Below, one piece after another: positions 8,382 to 17,162 of a stretch of 47,425 nt of DNA. Below the pieces are notes generated by a model. The model saw only the letters and a program-made list of their open reading frames with translations, ran no database searches and was not told the DNA's origin. The stretch comes from CAYTOF01 sp964439435 (GTDB taxonomy: Bacteria; Bacillota; Clostridia; Oscillospirales; QAMX01). Location of the stretch: contig CAYTOF010000008.1 of NCBI GenBank assembly GCA_964439435.1, forward strand, positions 1 to 47,425. Reading direction: 5' to 3'. A program made the position numbers and the translations under genes. Every line of letters starts with the position of its first letter. Positions within the stretch are counted from its first letter, which is position 1.

Positions 8382-11180
8382 TCACAGATCCACTTTCAAG
8401 GTAGCAATCGCACAGGCCGGCAAATCAAACTCCGCGCCGTTCCCGCTTATCACAATCGGGACGCTTTTCATCTCCGTTGTGTCTGTCAGGGACACACTTT
8501 TGGGACGCCTGTAGAATTCTATTTTTGCCCTTTGTGTGTTCCGGCCGGCGTTGTATACGCGCAACACTGTATTTCCGCTGCCGTCTTCTGCTGTTTTTAT
8601 TGTTGAAAGCAGTATGTTTTCTCCCTCCAGGCGCGCAAAGGACATTTTAAGGGGCAGTTTACCAAAATGTTTTCGCGCACTTGTGTAGATCACCGGGTGT
8701 TCAAATACATTGGCCTGTTCCGCCATCTGATGTGAGCTTTGTCCTTGGACTAAGGCCAGTCCCAAGCGGATGTTGTGTTCACCGTATTCGGGATACGGAT
8801 CAGGGTCATATGAGGAGCGGATAAGTGTCAACTCTACCCGGGACTTTGAGTTGCGGAAACCATATTTTGTGTCACTGGTGAGCAACATTGACGGCCCATT
8901 TTCATTCACGGGTGCAGAAAAACTAACGCAGGGCACGTCGTGTCCCATAGGTTTTCTCTCCGTGATACCCATAGGGATGTCGTTTACAAACTTTGAGGCC
9001 GCATATTTAAAGGGAACGCAGAAAGAAAGCTGCGGGATACCCTTTTCGCGGTTGCCCACCTCATGCCAGTCGCAGTGCACATCAAATTCCAAGGTTTTGG
9101 AGTGTATGCCAAGTTTTGCAACCACTTCAAGCTTGGAGTTTTCAAACTCAATGCTGTATTTCAAGAAGGAAAGGACCTCTCCTTTGTTGACATATTCAAG
9201 GCGCACGGGGTATTTGGTGTTCAAATCCTGCTTGAGCATCCGCTCGCCCACACGCCAGGAAGTCATACCGTGTCTTGAGTCCTCAACTATGTAGTTAAAC
9301 CCACAGGAAGGGTTTGCAGAGTCGACAAGTTCGGTTTTTGTCTTGAGGTCCACAAGGGAAATAACGCGCATGGAGGAGCGTTTGAACTCGGCCCTCACAT
9401 GGCTGTTTTCAAGGACAATATTGTCGTCTGATATATAGTCTCTTCTGTCATCTTTGTGAGTGACACTGATTTTTGACAGGGAAGCTTCTGCCTCATACAG
9501 TACATAAGTGCTGTATCCGAGGGCGGGGACAGAGGCGTCTATCAAAATCTTTTGGTATTTATGCCCCCAATAGTGATTGCCTCTTTCGGAAAGCTGTATG
9601 CGTGTGTCCTTTCCGGAAGCGGATTTTACCCGCATACGGGAGATCTCCCCCGGCCAATCCCACACTGTGAGCTCTACAGAGCCGTTTCGGTCATAGGCCG
9701 TTGTATTGTAAAGCACAAATATCCTTGTTTTCCCTCTGCCGCGCTCGGCTTTTGGGAAGCCAAAATGAGACGGTTGATCCAAGGTGTAGCCAACTCCCGC
9801 TCCTTCAGAAACACTGTGCAGATCATCGTCCATATCTATGCCGGAGGTGTCTATATAGTCGGAGATGTTTTGCATCGCATAGTTTGCGGCGGTTGCTGTT
9901 TGAGCCAAGGTGTTTTGAAACAATCCCATGGCATATTCCCTTGTCTCTATGGTACCGCTTCCGGGCAGTATATCGTGGAAGTGATTGAAAAGCACACCTT
10001 CCCATGCCTTTGTCATCTGCTTTGAAAGGTCTGTGCCGCCCACGGCGTATGACATCGCCCCAAGTTGCTCGGCATCATATAGCCGTGCTTGACCGAGTCT
10101 GTTGGCCAACTTGATGCGTGTCTGTGAGGTATAACAACCCGTAAACAAAAAGTTTTGCTCTCCTGCCAGCTCAGGTATACGCGGTGAGGCCGCTTCCACG
10201 CGTTTGAAAAACTCTTTGAATGTGCCAAATTTTATCGTCGGCATGATGGGCCATGTCATCATATCCAAGGCGCGCTCTATATCGCGGCGTGTCGGGCCTC
10301 CGCCATGGTCTCCCACACCATAGACTTTCAGAGCGCAGTCTACTCCATAATGGGAACAAAATTCAGGTACAAAAGCGGCCATCCCCGGTGAGATCTCCCC
10401 ATTATACCAATCCGGTTCTCTGTAAACAAGCAGATTTGCTCCCGAAGGGGATTTCCATCTGTAGAGACTTTCGTCTGCGTGTCCGCGGCAGTGGTAATAA
10501 TATTTTATTCCCCCCGCTGCACAGATTTCGGGCACATTGGCGGAGTGCCCAAAGGTGTCGGGCTCAAAGTCTATCTCAAGGCTTTCCGGATCAATCTCCA
10601 ACAGTTCTGACAGATATTGCTTGGTGTTGAGGATATGCCGCGAAAGCGACTCGCCCGTGGGCATATTTTTGTCTGTTTCCACCCATGTGGAGGCCGGTAC
10701 CTCCCAGCGCCCTTCTTTTACACGTGCCTTGATGAGGTCAAGCATCCAGGGGGCATACTCTTCTATAATTCTATACACCGATGCTTGGGACTGTGCAAAG
10801 GTGAAATCTTGGTATTCGTACATCAAATCCAGTATGGTTCTGAAGGTGTCAGCAGTGACCGCTGCGGTTTCTTGAAATCCCCACATCCAATTCATATCTA
10901 TGTGGGCATGGGCAATACAAAGAAGCGTCAGTTTTTTGCATTCAGAAGATATCGGCAGCAAAAGCTTCTCTGAAAAGCTTGCCGCGGCATCCGTTATCAC
11001 ACCATCGCTTGCAATAGAAGCCAGCAGTGCATCCAGTGCTGTCTCTATATCTCTGTCATATTTGCCTTCTAACACGGTATTTACGCGCACAGCATATTCC
11101 GTTTCCGCAGCTATTCTGCCCGCCCAATATGATTTATCCCGCTCCCTGGCAATTCGATTCAGTTTTTCTGCGATGTTCAT
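8382..11180 (-). CDS. Glycoside hydrolase family 38 alpha-mannosidase
   Basis: 932 residues without a signal peptide, so cytoplasmic. The GH38 zinc site is seen in HAHIDMNWMWG (H91, H93 region) and the nucleophile Asp in FEPDTFGHS (D208). A later GVGDHGGGPTRRD fits the other zinc ligand region. The C-terminal half is the beta-sandwich domain of GH38 enzymes. Such enzymes cleave alpha-mannosides; MngB-type and free-oligosaccharide mannosidases are the nearest functional models, but substrate linkage cannot be read here. The start overlaps the ruvX stop by four bases, so translation is coupled to ruvX. No cognate transporter or phosphotransferase gene is adjacent. Confidence 0.93.
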   Translation of the reverse strand: MNIAEKLNRIARERDKSYWAGRIAAETEYAVRVNTVLEGKYDRDIETALDALLASIASDGVITDAAASFSEKLLLPISSECKKLTLLCIAHAHIDMNWMWGFQETAAVTADTFRTILDLMYEYQDFTFAQSQASVYRIIEEYAPWMLDLIKARVKEGRWEVPASTWVETDKNMPTGESLSRHILNTKQYLSELLEIDPESLEIDFEPDTFGHSANVPEICAAGGIKYYYHCRGHADESLYRWKSPSGANLLVYREPDWYNGEISPGMAAFVPEFCSHYGVDCALKVYGVGDHGGGPTRRDIERALDMMTWPIMPTIKFGTFKEFFKRVEAASPRIPELAGEQNFLFTGCYTSQTRIKLANRLGQARLYDAEQLGAMSYAVGGTDLSKQMTKAWEGVLFNHFHDILPGSGTIETREYAMGLFQNTLAQTATAANYAMQNISDYIDTSGIDMDDDLHSVSEGAGVGYTLDQPSHFGFPKAERGRGKTRIFVLYNTTAYDRNGSVELTVWDWPGEISRMRVKSASGKDTRIQLSERGNHYWGHKYQKILIDASVPALGYSTYVLYEAEASLSKISVTHKDDRRDYISDDNIVLENSHVRAEFKRSSMRVISLVDLKTKTELVDSANPSCGFNYIVEDSRHGMTSWRVGERMLKQDLNTKYPVRLEYVNKGEVLSFLKYSIEFENSKLEVVAKLGIHSKTLEFDVHCDWHEVGNREKGIPQLSFCVPFKYAASKFVNDIPMGITERKPMGHDVPCVSFSAPVNENGPSMLLTSDTKYGFRNSKSRVELTLIRSSYDPDPYPEYGEHNIRLGLALVQGQSSHQMAEQANVFEHPVIYTSARKHFGKLPLKMSFARLEGENILLSTIKTAEDGSGNTVLRVYNAGRNTQRAKIEFYRRPKSVSLTDTTEMKSVPIVISGNGAEFDLPACAIATLKVDL

Positions 11181-11605
11181 GTATTAACCTCCTTGTTTTT
11201 CAGCAAATTAAGAAATATTTCAAGTATAAGGGCTGCAGCCACGGCATCCACTGTGTTTTTTCGTTTTTTCCCATATACTCCGCTTTCACCAAGTATCCTA
11301 TGGGCATCCATCGTTGTTCTCCTCTCGTCGATAAGTACAACGTCGATCCCTGTCAACTCAGAGAGTTGTTTTGCAAGTTTTTCCGATCTTTCCGCACCTT
11401 GCCCTTTAGTTCCGTCCATGTTTACAGGACAACCCATGGCGACATATATTGCGTCATTTTCTTTTATCGTGCTCGCAAGGGACAGAAGCAGTTTCTCTTC
11501 GTTTCTTTCGTGCAACACCTCTGTTTTTCCCACTATGCGAAGCTCTATGTCAGAAAAAGCAATACCCGTTCTGACTGTTCCAAGATCGATGGCGCAGGCT
11601 CTCAT
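11177..11605 (-). CDS. ruvX: Putative pre-16S rRNA nuclease / Holliday junction resolvase-like RuvX (YqgF)
   Basis: 142 residues with the RNase H-like fold of YqgF: AIDLGTVRTGIA at the N-terminus (D7), then VAMGCPVNMDG, DERRTTMDA and a final DAVAAALIL helix. The family is implicated in 16S rRNA 5' processing. An open frame extends six codons further upstream, but the ATG at 11605 is preceded by AAGGAGGG at the right distance. It usually travels with alaS-type genes in Firmicutes; here it is alone with a mannosidase gene that overlaps its 3' end by 4 bases. Confidence 0.93.
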   Translation of the reverse strand: MRACAIDLGTVRTGIAFSDIELRIVGKTEVLHERNEEKLLLSLASTIKENDAIYVAMGCPVNMDGTKGQGAERSEKLAKQLSELTGIDVVLIDERRTTMDAHRILGESGVYGKKRKNTVDAVAAALILEIFLNLLKNKEVNT

Positions 11606-11643
11606 CAAAACCCTCCTTGTCAAATTCAGCAGCGCTCTTCAAC

Positions 11644-11677
11644 AAAAACCCGGTCAGAGGCAACAACTGCCTACCGG
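11644..11677 (-). terminator. Minus-strand terminator-like hairpin in front of ruvX
   Basis: Plus-strand CCGGT (11650-11654) and AGGCA (11658-11662) pair with TGCCT (11668-11672) and ACCGG (11673-11677), with a 3-base bulge. On the minus strand the hairpin is followed by GTTTTTG. No minus-strand gene lies upstream, so it may attenuate ruvX-GH38. The remaining 11606-11855 gap contains AT-rich promoter-like stretches (TATAAT on the minus strand at 11752-11757) but no clear pair of hexamers. Confidence 0.45.
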
Positions 11678-11855
11678 TCCAAAATATTGCCCTTTTGGGA
11701 AACATATGATATGCTTTAATATATTTTACAGGTGTTTTATTTGTCCTTCTCATTATATAACATCTCGACCATTTCCCGCAACAGTTTCCTTCAAAAAGCA
11801 CCATGAATTGCGCTTTATATCGGAAGCCTGGATCTCCGCCAAGAAAGGAAGTAGT

Positions 11856-12293
11856 ATGAAAACAAAGAAAAGACGCGCGCTCGGTAAGAGAGCCATTCTC
11901 TGGCTTTTACGCGCACTGTTGTGCTTCATCCTCTTGTTTGTCGTTGCCGCAGTGCTGCTTCCGGTTTTTCCCGCCGTTGGTATTGTGCTTATCCTACTCG
12001 CAGCGCTCTTTGCATTCATTGCAGGCATCATGATACCGGCAAGTTTGAAACAATACCATATTCTCCCCTCCGAGAAAGGTGTCTATTTGCGGCGCGGGCT
12101 TATTGTCAGAAGGCTGTCCTTTGTGCCGTATCGTGCTGTCGTGACACATGCCGTCAGAGGCACACCGCTATCTCGTTTTCTTGGTGTTTTCACCATTGTT
12201 TTGCACCTTCACGGCAGCAGGATAGTCCTATACACCATCCCCAAAGAGGATATGACACAGATTGTATCACATCTGAAACGGTATAGTATATGA
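11856..12293 (+). CDS. Small bacterial PH-domain membrane protein (YdbS-like)
   Basis: 145 residues: a basic N-terminus (MKTKKRRALGKR), two closely packed hydrophobic segments (about residues 14-33 and 35-52), then a bPH2 (DUF304) domain that begins KQYHILPSEKGVYLRRG. Family members are paired with a larger multi-bPH2 protein, exactly as here; in Bacillus the YdbS-YdbT pair is connected with envelope stress or bacteriocin tolerance. The start at 11856 follows AAAGGAAG; the frame open upstream is antisense to ruvX and not coding. It overlaps the next gene by four bases (ATGA). Confidence 0.75.
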   Translation: MKTKKRRALGKRAILWLLRALLCFILLFVVAAVLLPVFPAVGIVLILLAALFAFIAGIMIPASLKQYHILPSEKGVYLRRGLIVRRLSFVPYRAVVTHAVRGTPLSRFLGVFTIVLHLHGSRIVLYTIPKEDMTQIVSHLKRYSI

Positions 12294-13771
12294 AAAACAG
12301 CTCAGAGACAATACGCCCTCATGTTGTTGACATTATCGGAGGCATGAGAAAATATGTTATCCTGCTTCTCATACCTTTGATACGGGGTTTGCTCATGGCG
12401 GGAGGCAGTTTCCACGCCTGGGTGATTGGTGCATGGCTTGACATCTCCACACTTTTCGTTGTTTTGTTGCTTGGTTTTATCAGGTGGAGGACATCAAAGA
12501 TCACTATCTCTCAAGGCTGTGTAAAATATGAACGAGGCATCTTTTTGCGGAGCAGCGATACATATTCCGATAAAAATATAACAGCTCTCAAAATATCACA
12601 GCCCTTTTCGATGCGTCTGCTGGGCGCATATATCATAAAGCCCTGTACTGCCGGCTGTTCTCAAAGGGAACTGTGGCCCCTCTTTGTCAATTCCGGATCC
12701 GTTGAAAAAATAGCAGATGCACTTATTTCCGATTATGGCAATCACATTACGGCAGGTACAGACTCCTTTCCCTCCTATGAATATAAGCCCGATTATAAAA
12801 ATGTCGCGCTCATCAGTGCCGCTTCCTCCAATATAGTGGGAGGACTTGCATTTTTCTTTGCTCTTATTGGCAATCTCGGACGTGTGCTCGGCGAAAACCT
12901 CGCCGGCAAACTTTCAGGCAGTCTTGAGACCATTGCCTCTTTTTTCGCTTTGAAAATACCCTCTGCGGTCATCATCTGGGTAATAAGTCTCTTTGTTTTG
13001 TATACCCTCGCCTTCATGCGTTCAATCGGGACATACTATAAACTGATTGTTCTGAGAAAGGGTCGATATTTTGATGTCTCCGGCGGCTTGTTTGGCAAAT
13101 ATCGCTATCTTCTGCCCGTAGAAAATATAACCTCGGCTGATTTGCGGTACAAACTGTGGATAAAACCTTTCCGACGTTGCAGTGTCACCGTCAATACCGT
13201 GGGGTACGGCGGAAAAACCTTTATGCCCATCATCATTCCATCCTGTCCCGTAGAACACTCCACCGCTGTTTTGGAGAAACTCCTGCCGGAATACAGAGTT
13301 GTCCCCTTTACAGTGTACACTGTAAAGGGTTTTGCCTCACGGCGATTTGCGTTGCCCCCTTTTATATTAGCCGGATGCCTTGCCTGCACCGCTTTGATCG
13401 GCCTCTTTCTGTTGCCTGATTTCAAAATGTTATTTGTGTTTTGGGGTTCGATTATCACATTGTGGTTGATATGGGTTGGAACCAACAAGTTGGTATCCGC
13501 AAGATATTCAAGCCTTGGCATAAAAGGCTGCTATGTTCATGCGGCCTATGAAAAACGTAGGACTTTTCATAGTGTTTTCTTGCCGATTGACAAAATAAGC
13601 GCTGTGACTATCTCGCGCAGCAGGGCACAGCGACGGGCCGGCTTGTGCACTGTCTCAATACAAGAATACAGCGACCACAAAATTCGCCATATTGTAAGAC
13701 ATGTACCCCTTAAAAAAATCCGCAATGCCTTTGAGAGTTCGGATTTTGCCGAGCTTTTAATAAAAGAGTGA
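12290..13771 (+). CDS. Multi-domain bacterial PH-domain membrane protein (YdbT-like)
   Basis: 493 residues with hydrophobic pairs near residues 20-60, 165-250 and 360-395 that alternate with bPH2-like soluble segments, e.g. KITISQGCVKYERGIFLRSSDTY, the YKLIVLRKGRYFDVSGGLF region and the C-terminal SARYSSLGIKGCYVHAAYEKRR region. This is the layout of YdbT-type proteins. The biochemical role is unknown. Start overlaps the upstream small bPH gene, and the stop codon lies inside the terminator stem at 13762-13790. Confidence 0.75.
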   Translation: MKNSSETIRPHVVDIIGGMRKYVILLLIPLIRGLLMAGGSFHAWVIGAWLDISTLFVVLLLGFIRWRTSKITISQGCVKYERGIFLRSSDTYSDKNITALKISQPFSMRLLGAYIIKPCTAGCSQRELWPLFVNSGSVEKIADALISDYGNHITAGTDSFPSYEYKPDYKNVALISAASSNIVGGLAFFFALIGNLGRVLGENLAGKLSGSLETIASFFALKIPSAVIIWVISLFVLYTLAFMRSIGTYYKLIVLRKGRYFDVSGGLFGKYRYLLPVENITSADLRYKLWIKPFRRCSVTVNTVGYGGKTFMPIIIPSCPVEHSTAVLEKLLPEYRVVPFTVYTVKGFASRRFALPPFILAGCLACTALIGLFLLPDFKMLFVFWGSIITLWLIWVGTNKLVSARYSSLGIKGCYVHAAYEKRRTFHSVFLPIDKISAVTISRSRAQRRAGLCTVSIQEYSDHKIRHIVRHVPLKKIRNAFESSDFAELLIKE

Positions 13772-13790
13772 GCAGTTGCTCACTCTTTTA
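13762..13790. terminator. Terminator shared by the bPH2 operon and the lipoprotein gene
   Basis: AAAAGAGTGAGC (13762-13773) pairs with GCTCACTCTTTT (13778-13789) around a 4-base loop, with A and T runs at the two ends, so it can work in both directions. It contains the stop codon of the upstream gene. Confidence 0.75.
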
Positions 13791-13807
13791 TATGTCATTT
13801 TTTCTTT

Positions 13808-15874
13808 TTAGTTCAGGGAAAACCCTATGGACAAGAATGACTCCCCAAATACAATACCGCTTGATTTTGCCAGATGCAGTCTGTGGGCGCTGCTGCCATC
13901 GGGACTCATACCCTCTGTCAGTCCGTTGAACCGCGCGGAAGTGGAGCGAGTTCTGTCATAAGGGTATATGCCTGTATAGCCTGCGGTTTCGTCAAAGTTG
14001 ACTGTAGCTCCGGCGCCTGTGAGTGCGACGTTGTCAATATACAGCTCCGCTTCGCCTCCCTCAACGGCGTCTCTGTAAATTGAAAATCTCAAACTCGCCT
14101 CAGGATAATTTTTAAGCGCCTCTGTCATGTCGATTTCCACCGAGTGCCAGCCCTCATCTCTCTGCAAAGGCAGATTGTAGATCAATCTCCGCGAAAGGGC
14201 AACTCGAAGCCAGCACGTGCCCTCCTCCGGAACTTGCGCCATAAAGTCAAAGGAAAGAACTCTTTTCACCGCGTTCTCCGATGTTCCTGTTGTAAGCGTT
14301 CCCACATCGCTTTGAATCGTCTTCCCCGAGGCGCTGCGCGCAATCACTCTCCAGTGATATTTCGTGTTGTCCTTCAACACATCCACAATTGCCGCTGTGT
14401 TGGTTATATAAGGCCTGTCAACCAAAAGCGTGCCAAAGTCTTCCTTTGTGGAGATTTGCAGACAATAATCAGAGGCATATTTCGAAGGCGTCCACATAAA
14501 AGTCAAGGGGCCATTGCCTTGCATTGTGCCCATCGGAGCTGTCAGCGCGAAACTTTCCGGAGCCGGGGCATCGGGGTGCAGGGACATTAAAAGTGCGGCA
14601 TCACTCAATCTGCCGTTGTATGACTTTGCGCAAATTTGCCAAACCATATCCCCATAACGAGCAAGACAGATGTTGTATATATAGGGCACATTTCCGCTGC
14701 CCGAGCTCCCCACGGACTCTCCGACACTGGGGTTGTCATAGTCCTTGTTGAACATAAATGTCTGGAGGTTGTAGGCAAAGGCTGCGAGGTCGGAGTATTC
14801 AAAGACTCCGCCACGGTTATAGCACTCGATTGCCGCAAAATAGTCCATCATTGCATGGGAGAAATCCTCCGGCCCCCCGCCGATTCCATCTCCGTAGAAA
14901 AAAGCGTCGTCATATTGCCACATCATCTGTCCGTTTTCATCAATCCACAAAAAACTTTTAAACGAAGAAAGCAATTCATCGGCACGCAAGGTGTATTTGA
15001 ATGTGTTATCCGGGGATACAGAGGCCATGCCGTAGAGCCCCACGGCAAATGCGAGATATTGGTTGTGAGGCAAACTCTTTTCTTGGGTGATGCCATTCCA
15101 ATTTCCGCTCCCGGGGCGATTCATATATATGCCCAGATGGCGGTTGTAGTCGCGCTCAAAGCTCGGTACGAGGTGATTGTTTGCCGCATCGAGCAGCTTA
15201 TTAGCAAGCTCAAGATAGCTCCCCCCGGTGGGCACTTGTTTGTCTCCCAGCGAAGGGTCTGCTTGCACAAGCTGTATAAAATCAGCCCAGCCCTTCAGGG
15301 CAAAACCCGTGTGCACCGCATACTCATCGTATTTGCCGCCGGAGTAATTGCCCGTGCCCCATCCGAGATAACCGTCTCCGTCATTGTCGGCCAAGGTGTC
15401 ATACATATTGGCACATACCAGTGCATAGGTTTCAAGATATCCCTCGTCCAGTGTGAATGTATAGGCTGTATACAGCGAGCGCATCACATAGGATGTGCCC
15501 CAAGCATAATTTGAGGAATCTCCCGATTTAGAGAGGTGTACTTCCCTCTGTGTGTCTGTATTTATCAGCTTTTGCGACTCCTCAAACCAAAAATCAAAGG
15601 CCGGGGCGGGTTTGCCTATGATTGCGGCAGGAGGCGTTGTGAGGTCATAGGAAAATTGTTTTACCGGAAGTCTCGGTATCGCCTCCGCCTTTAATAAGTC
15701 TTCCCAGTTTATCGACAGCGCTGTGCTTTCGATGCTTGTTGTCCCCATATTCGCCCCTGTATCCGATTTGCCAGTGTCTTTTGTTTCTCCGCCTTGCGAT
15801 ACGCAACCGGTTGTGATGACTGTAAATACAACCACTGCACACAGTATGATGGCGACAATCCTTTTGTTTTTCAT
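13808..15874 (-). CDS. Secreted lipoprotein, six-hairpin-like plus Fn3-like domains, function unknown
   Basis: 688 residues. A lipoprotein signal (MKNKRIVAIILCAVVVF) ends at lipobox TTGC with C24. Residues about 75-435 are rich in aromatic and helical segments with a DNDGDGYLGWGTG loop, LPHNQYLAFAVGLYGMAS and YGDGIGGGPEDFSHAMMDY, which resembles an (alpha/alpha) toroid as in polysaccharide lyases and glycosidases. Residues about 440-530 look like an Fn3-type segment (TFMWTPSKYASDYCLQISTKEDF), followed by a carbohydrate-binding-like beta domain (AELYIDNVALTGAG). I cannot assign a family. It has a consensus promoter with an operator-like repeat directly upstream and diverges from the AraC gene, which suggests it is that regulator's target. 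Confidence 0.7.
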   Translation of the reverse strand: MKNKRIVAIILCAVVVFTVITTGCVSQGGETKDTGKSDTGANMGTTSIESTALSINWEDLLKAEAIPRLPVKQFSYDLTTPPAAIIGKPAPAFDFWFEESQKLINTDTQREVHLSKSGDSSNYAWGTSYVMRSLYTAYTFTLDEGYLETYALVCANMYDTLADNDGDGYLGWGTGNYSGGKYDEYAVHTGFALKGWADFIQLVQADPSLGDKQVPTGGSYLELANKLLDAANNHLVPSFERDYNRHLGIYMNRPGSGNWNGITQEKSLPHNQYLAFAVGLYGMASVSPDNTFKYTLRADELLSSFKSFLWIDENGQMMWQYDDAFFYGDGIGGGPEDFSHAMMDYFAAIECYNRGGVFEYSDLAAFAYNLQTFMFNKDYDNPSVGESVGSSGSGNVPYIYNICLARYGDMVWQICAKSYNGRLSDAALLMSLHPDAPAPESFALTAPMGTMQGNGPLTFMWTPSKYASDYCLQISTKEDFGTLLVDRPYITNTAAIVDVLKDNTKYHWRVIARSASGKTIQSDVGTLTTGTSENAVKRVLSFDFMAQVPEEGTCWLRVALSRRLIYNLPLQRDEGWHSVEIDMTEALKNYPEASLRFSIYRDAVEGGEAELYIDNVALTGAGATVNFDETAGYTGIYPYDRTRSTSARFNGLTEGMSPDGSSAHRLHLAKSSGIVFGESFLSIGFSLN

Positions 15875-15955
15875 ATGAGCTTCTCCCTCTGTTTTAGATC
15901 TGCGGTTGTCTTTTGTGTATAATGCAATTTAAGTTATCCCTTATGCTTTTTTAAA

Positions 15956-15984
15956 ATACTATCTTTTTTCATGTCCTTTGTCAA
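15956..15984 (-). promoter_or_regulatory. Promoter of the 688-residue lipoprotein gene
   Basis: On the minus strand TTGACA (15979-15984) and TAGTAT (15956-15961) are 17 bases apart. The start codon is about 80 bases downstream. The inverted repeat at 15984-16004 touches the -35. Confidence 0.7.
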
Positions 15985-16004
15985 TACAAAAATGCATTTT
16001 GTAT
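15984..16004. promoter_or_regulatory. Operator-like inverted repeat between the lipoprotein and AraC genes
   Basis: ATACAAAA (15984-15991) and TTTTGTAT (15997-16004) are perfect inverted 8-mers around ATGCA. The site abuts the -35 of the minus-strand lipoprotein gene and lies 50 bases upstream of the -35 of araC, a usual place for an activator or autoregulator to bind. Confidence 0.5.
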
Positions 16005-16053
16005 AAAGACATTTTTCATCACGCATCCTTGCTATATATGTTATCTGTGACAG

Positions 16054-16082
16054 TTGACTGTAAAATACGTTTATCATATAAT
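16054..16082 (+). promoter_or_regulatory. Promoter of the AraC-family regulator gene
   Basis: TTGACT (16054-16059) and TATAAT (16077-16082) with a 17-base spacer, about 68 bases before the ATG at 16150. Confidence 0.75.
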
Positions 16083-16149
16083 ACCAATAGTTCCAGCAAG
16101 TACTTTGACTTGCATGTACTTCCAAATTTCAGCGTTTCTTGAGGTTACA

Positions 16150-16989
16150 ATGGAAAAAGCAAGATATGACCGCGTTCCGTATACGGACGAGCAACTCAAA
16201 TTGTATTTTGAACCCTTTGTCCTACTGGACGCACAAAACAAAGTCACCCTGCACTGGCACGAGCACATCGAACTTGCCTATGTTGTCGAGGGTGAGGTTG
16301 TGGTGCGCAATGGCGGCGGCGAGACCACAGCCTTCCCCGGAGACCTCATCGTCATGGATGCAGGCGCTTTTCACTCCTACAGGCATAACAACGAGGAAAG
16401 AGCGGTCTACCACAGTATTGTTTTAAAAGAGGCGTTTTTTGATGATCTTTTAACAGATTTTTTTTCAATGCAATTTCAGCTTCTTATTTCAGGGGATTTT
16501 GCCATAAAACACATGATGGAATTGATCATTGAGGAACTTTTGACCGAGAAAGCCCATTATCGCACCATGGTAAAGCACCTTCTTATAGTACTGCTGGTTC
16601 ACATTGTCCGCAACTACACAAATGAGCCCCACTTCCCTCTGCCAAACAGCACCGTGGACGGGCACATCCGCAAGATCATGCAGTACATCCGCGATCACTT
16701 TGCGGAGCCCATCACGCTTTCCGATCTTGCAAACCATGTGGGGTACAGCAACGACTATGTTTCTCGGACTTTCACCAAGTTCACAGGCCAAACGCTTATG
16801 AGCTTTATCAACGAATACCGCTGTCAAAAAGCCAGGATGTTTCTCATGTCAAAACAATACAATGTGACAGAAGCCATGACCGCCAGTGGGTTCACGGGTT
16901 TTTCATATTTTTCCCGCATGTATAAAGAGCTCTTTGGCGTCACTCCTTCCCAAGACCTAAAAAGATTTAAAGAGTCGGAAAGCAGCTAA
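16150..16989 (+). CDS. AraC-family transcriptional regulator with cupin sensor
   Basis: 279 residues. The N-terminal cupin half carries HWHEHIELAYVVEG and PGDLIVMDAGAFHSYRH, the sugar-sensing type common next to glycosidase genes. The C-terminal double helix-turn-helix begins near IRKIMQYIRDHFAEPI and shows LSDLANHVGYSNDYVSR and ASGFTGFSYFSRMYKELFGVTPSQ. The frame is open from 16054, but that codon is in the -35 element, and the ATG at 16150 follows GAGG, so I use it. It diverges from the lipoprotein gene and faces the sugar-binding protein gene. Likely regulator of the neighbouring glycan genes; inducer unknown. Confidence 0.9.
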   Translation: MEKARYDRVPYTDEQLKLYFEPFVLLDAQNKVTLHWHEHIELAYVVEGEVVVRNGGGETTAFPGDLIVMDAGAFHSYRHNNEERAVYHSIVLKEAFFDDLLTDFFSMQFQLLISGDFAIKHMMELIIEELLTEKAHYRTMVKHLLIVLLVHIVRNYTNEPHFPLPNSTVDGHIRKIMQYIRDHFAEPITLSDLANHVGYSNDYVSRTFTKFTGQTLMSFINEYRCQKARMFLMSKQYNVTEAMTASGFTGFSYFSRMYKELFGVTPSQDLKRFKESESS

Positions 16990-17075
16990 AGCTCGCCTCT
17001 ATTCAAACCACTTACTAACCCCTTTCGGATAAAGATTGATTTCACACAGATCAATTCCAAAAACACTCATAAATC

Positions 17076-17120
17076 AAGGCAACGCCTCAAGCCGAATACT
17101 CGGCCGAAGGCGTTGCCTTT
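17076..17120. terminator. Long hairpin between the araC and solute-binding protein genes
   Basis: AAGGCAACGCCT (17076-17087) pairs with AGGCGTTGCCTT (17108-17119), and an inner GCCGA/TCGGC extends it. T tracts are short on either strand, but the position between convergent genes favours a bidirectional terminator. Confidence 0.6.
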
Positions 17121-17162
17121 AATAACACTTATTTTGTTTTTATCACAACAAGCGTTGAAAGC

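Noticed and set aside
11193..11855. Upstream extension of the small bPH2 reading frame
   Set aside because: It runs antisense through ruvX; the ATG at 11856 has its own ribosome-binding site and a proper membrane N-terminus.
13155..13163. TGTGGATAA, a perfect DnaA-box complement
   Set aside because: A single copy inside a coding sequence, with no cluster or AT-rich unwinding region; expected by chance. oriC is not in the window.
14636..15514. A 292-codon plus-strand open frame opposite the lipoprotein gene
   Set aside because: It lies wholly antisense to a gene with a clear signal peptide and promoter, has no ribosome-binding site or family motifs, and its composition is that of a complement of coding sequence.
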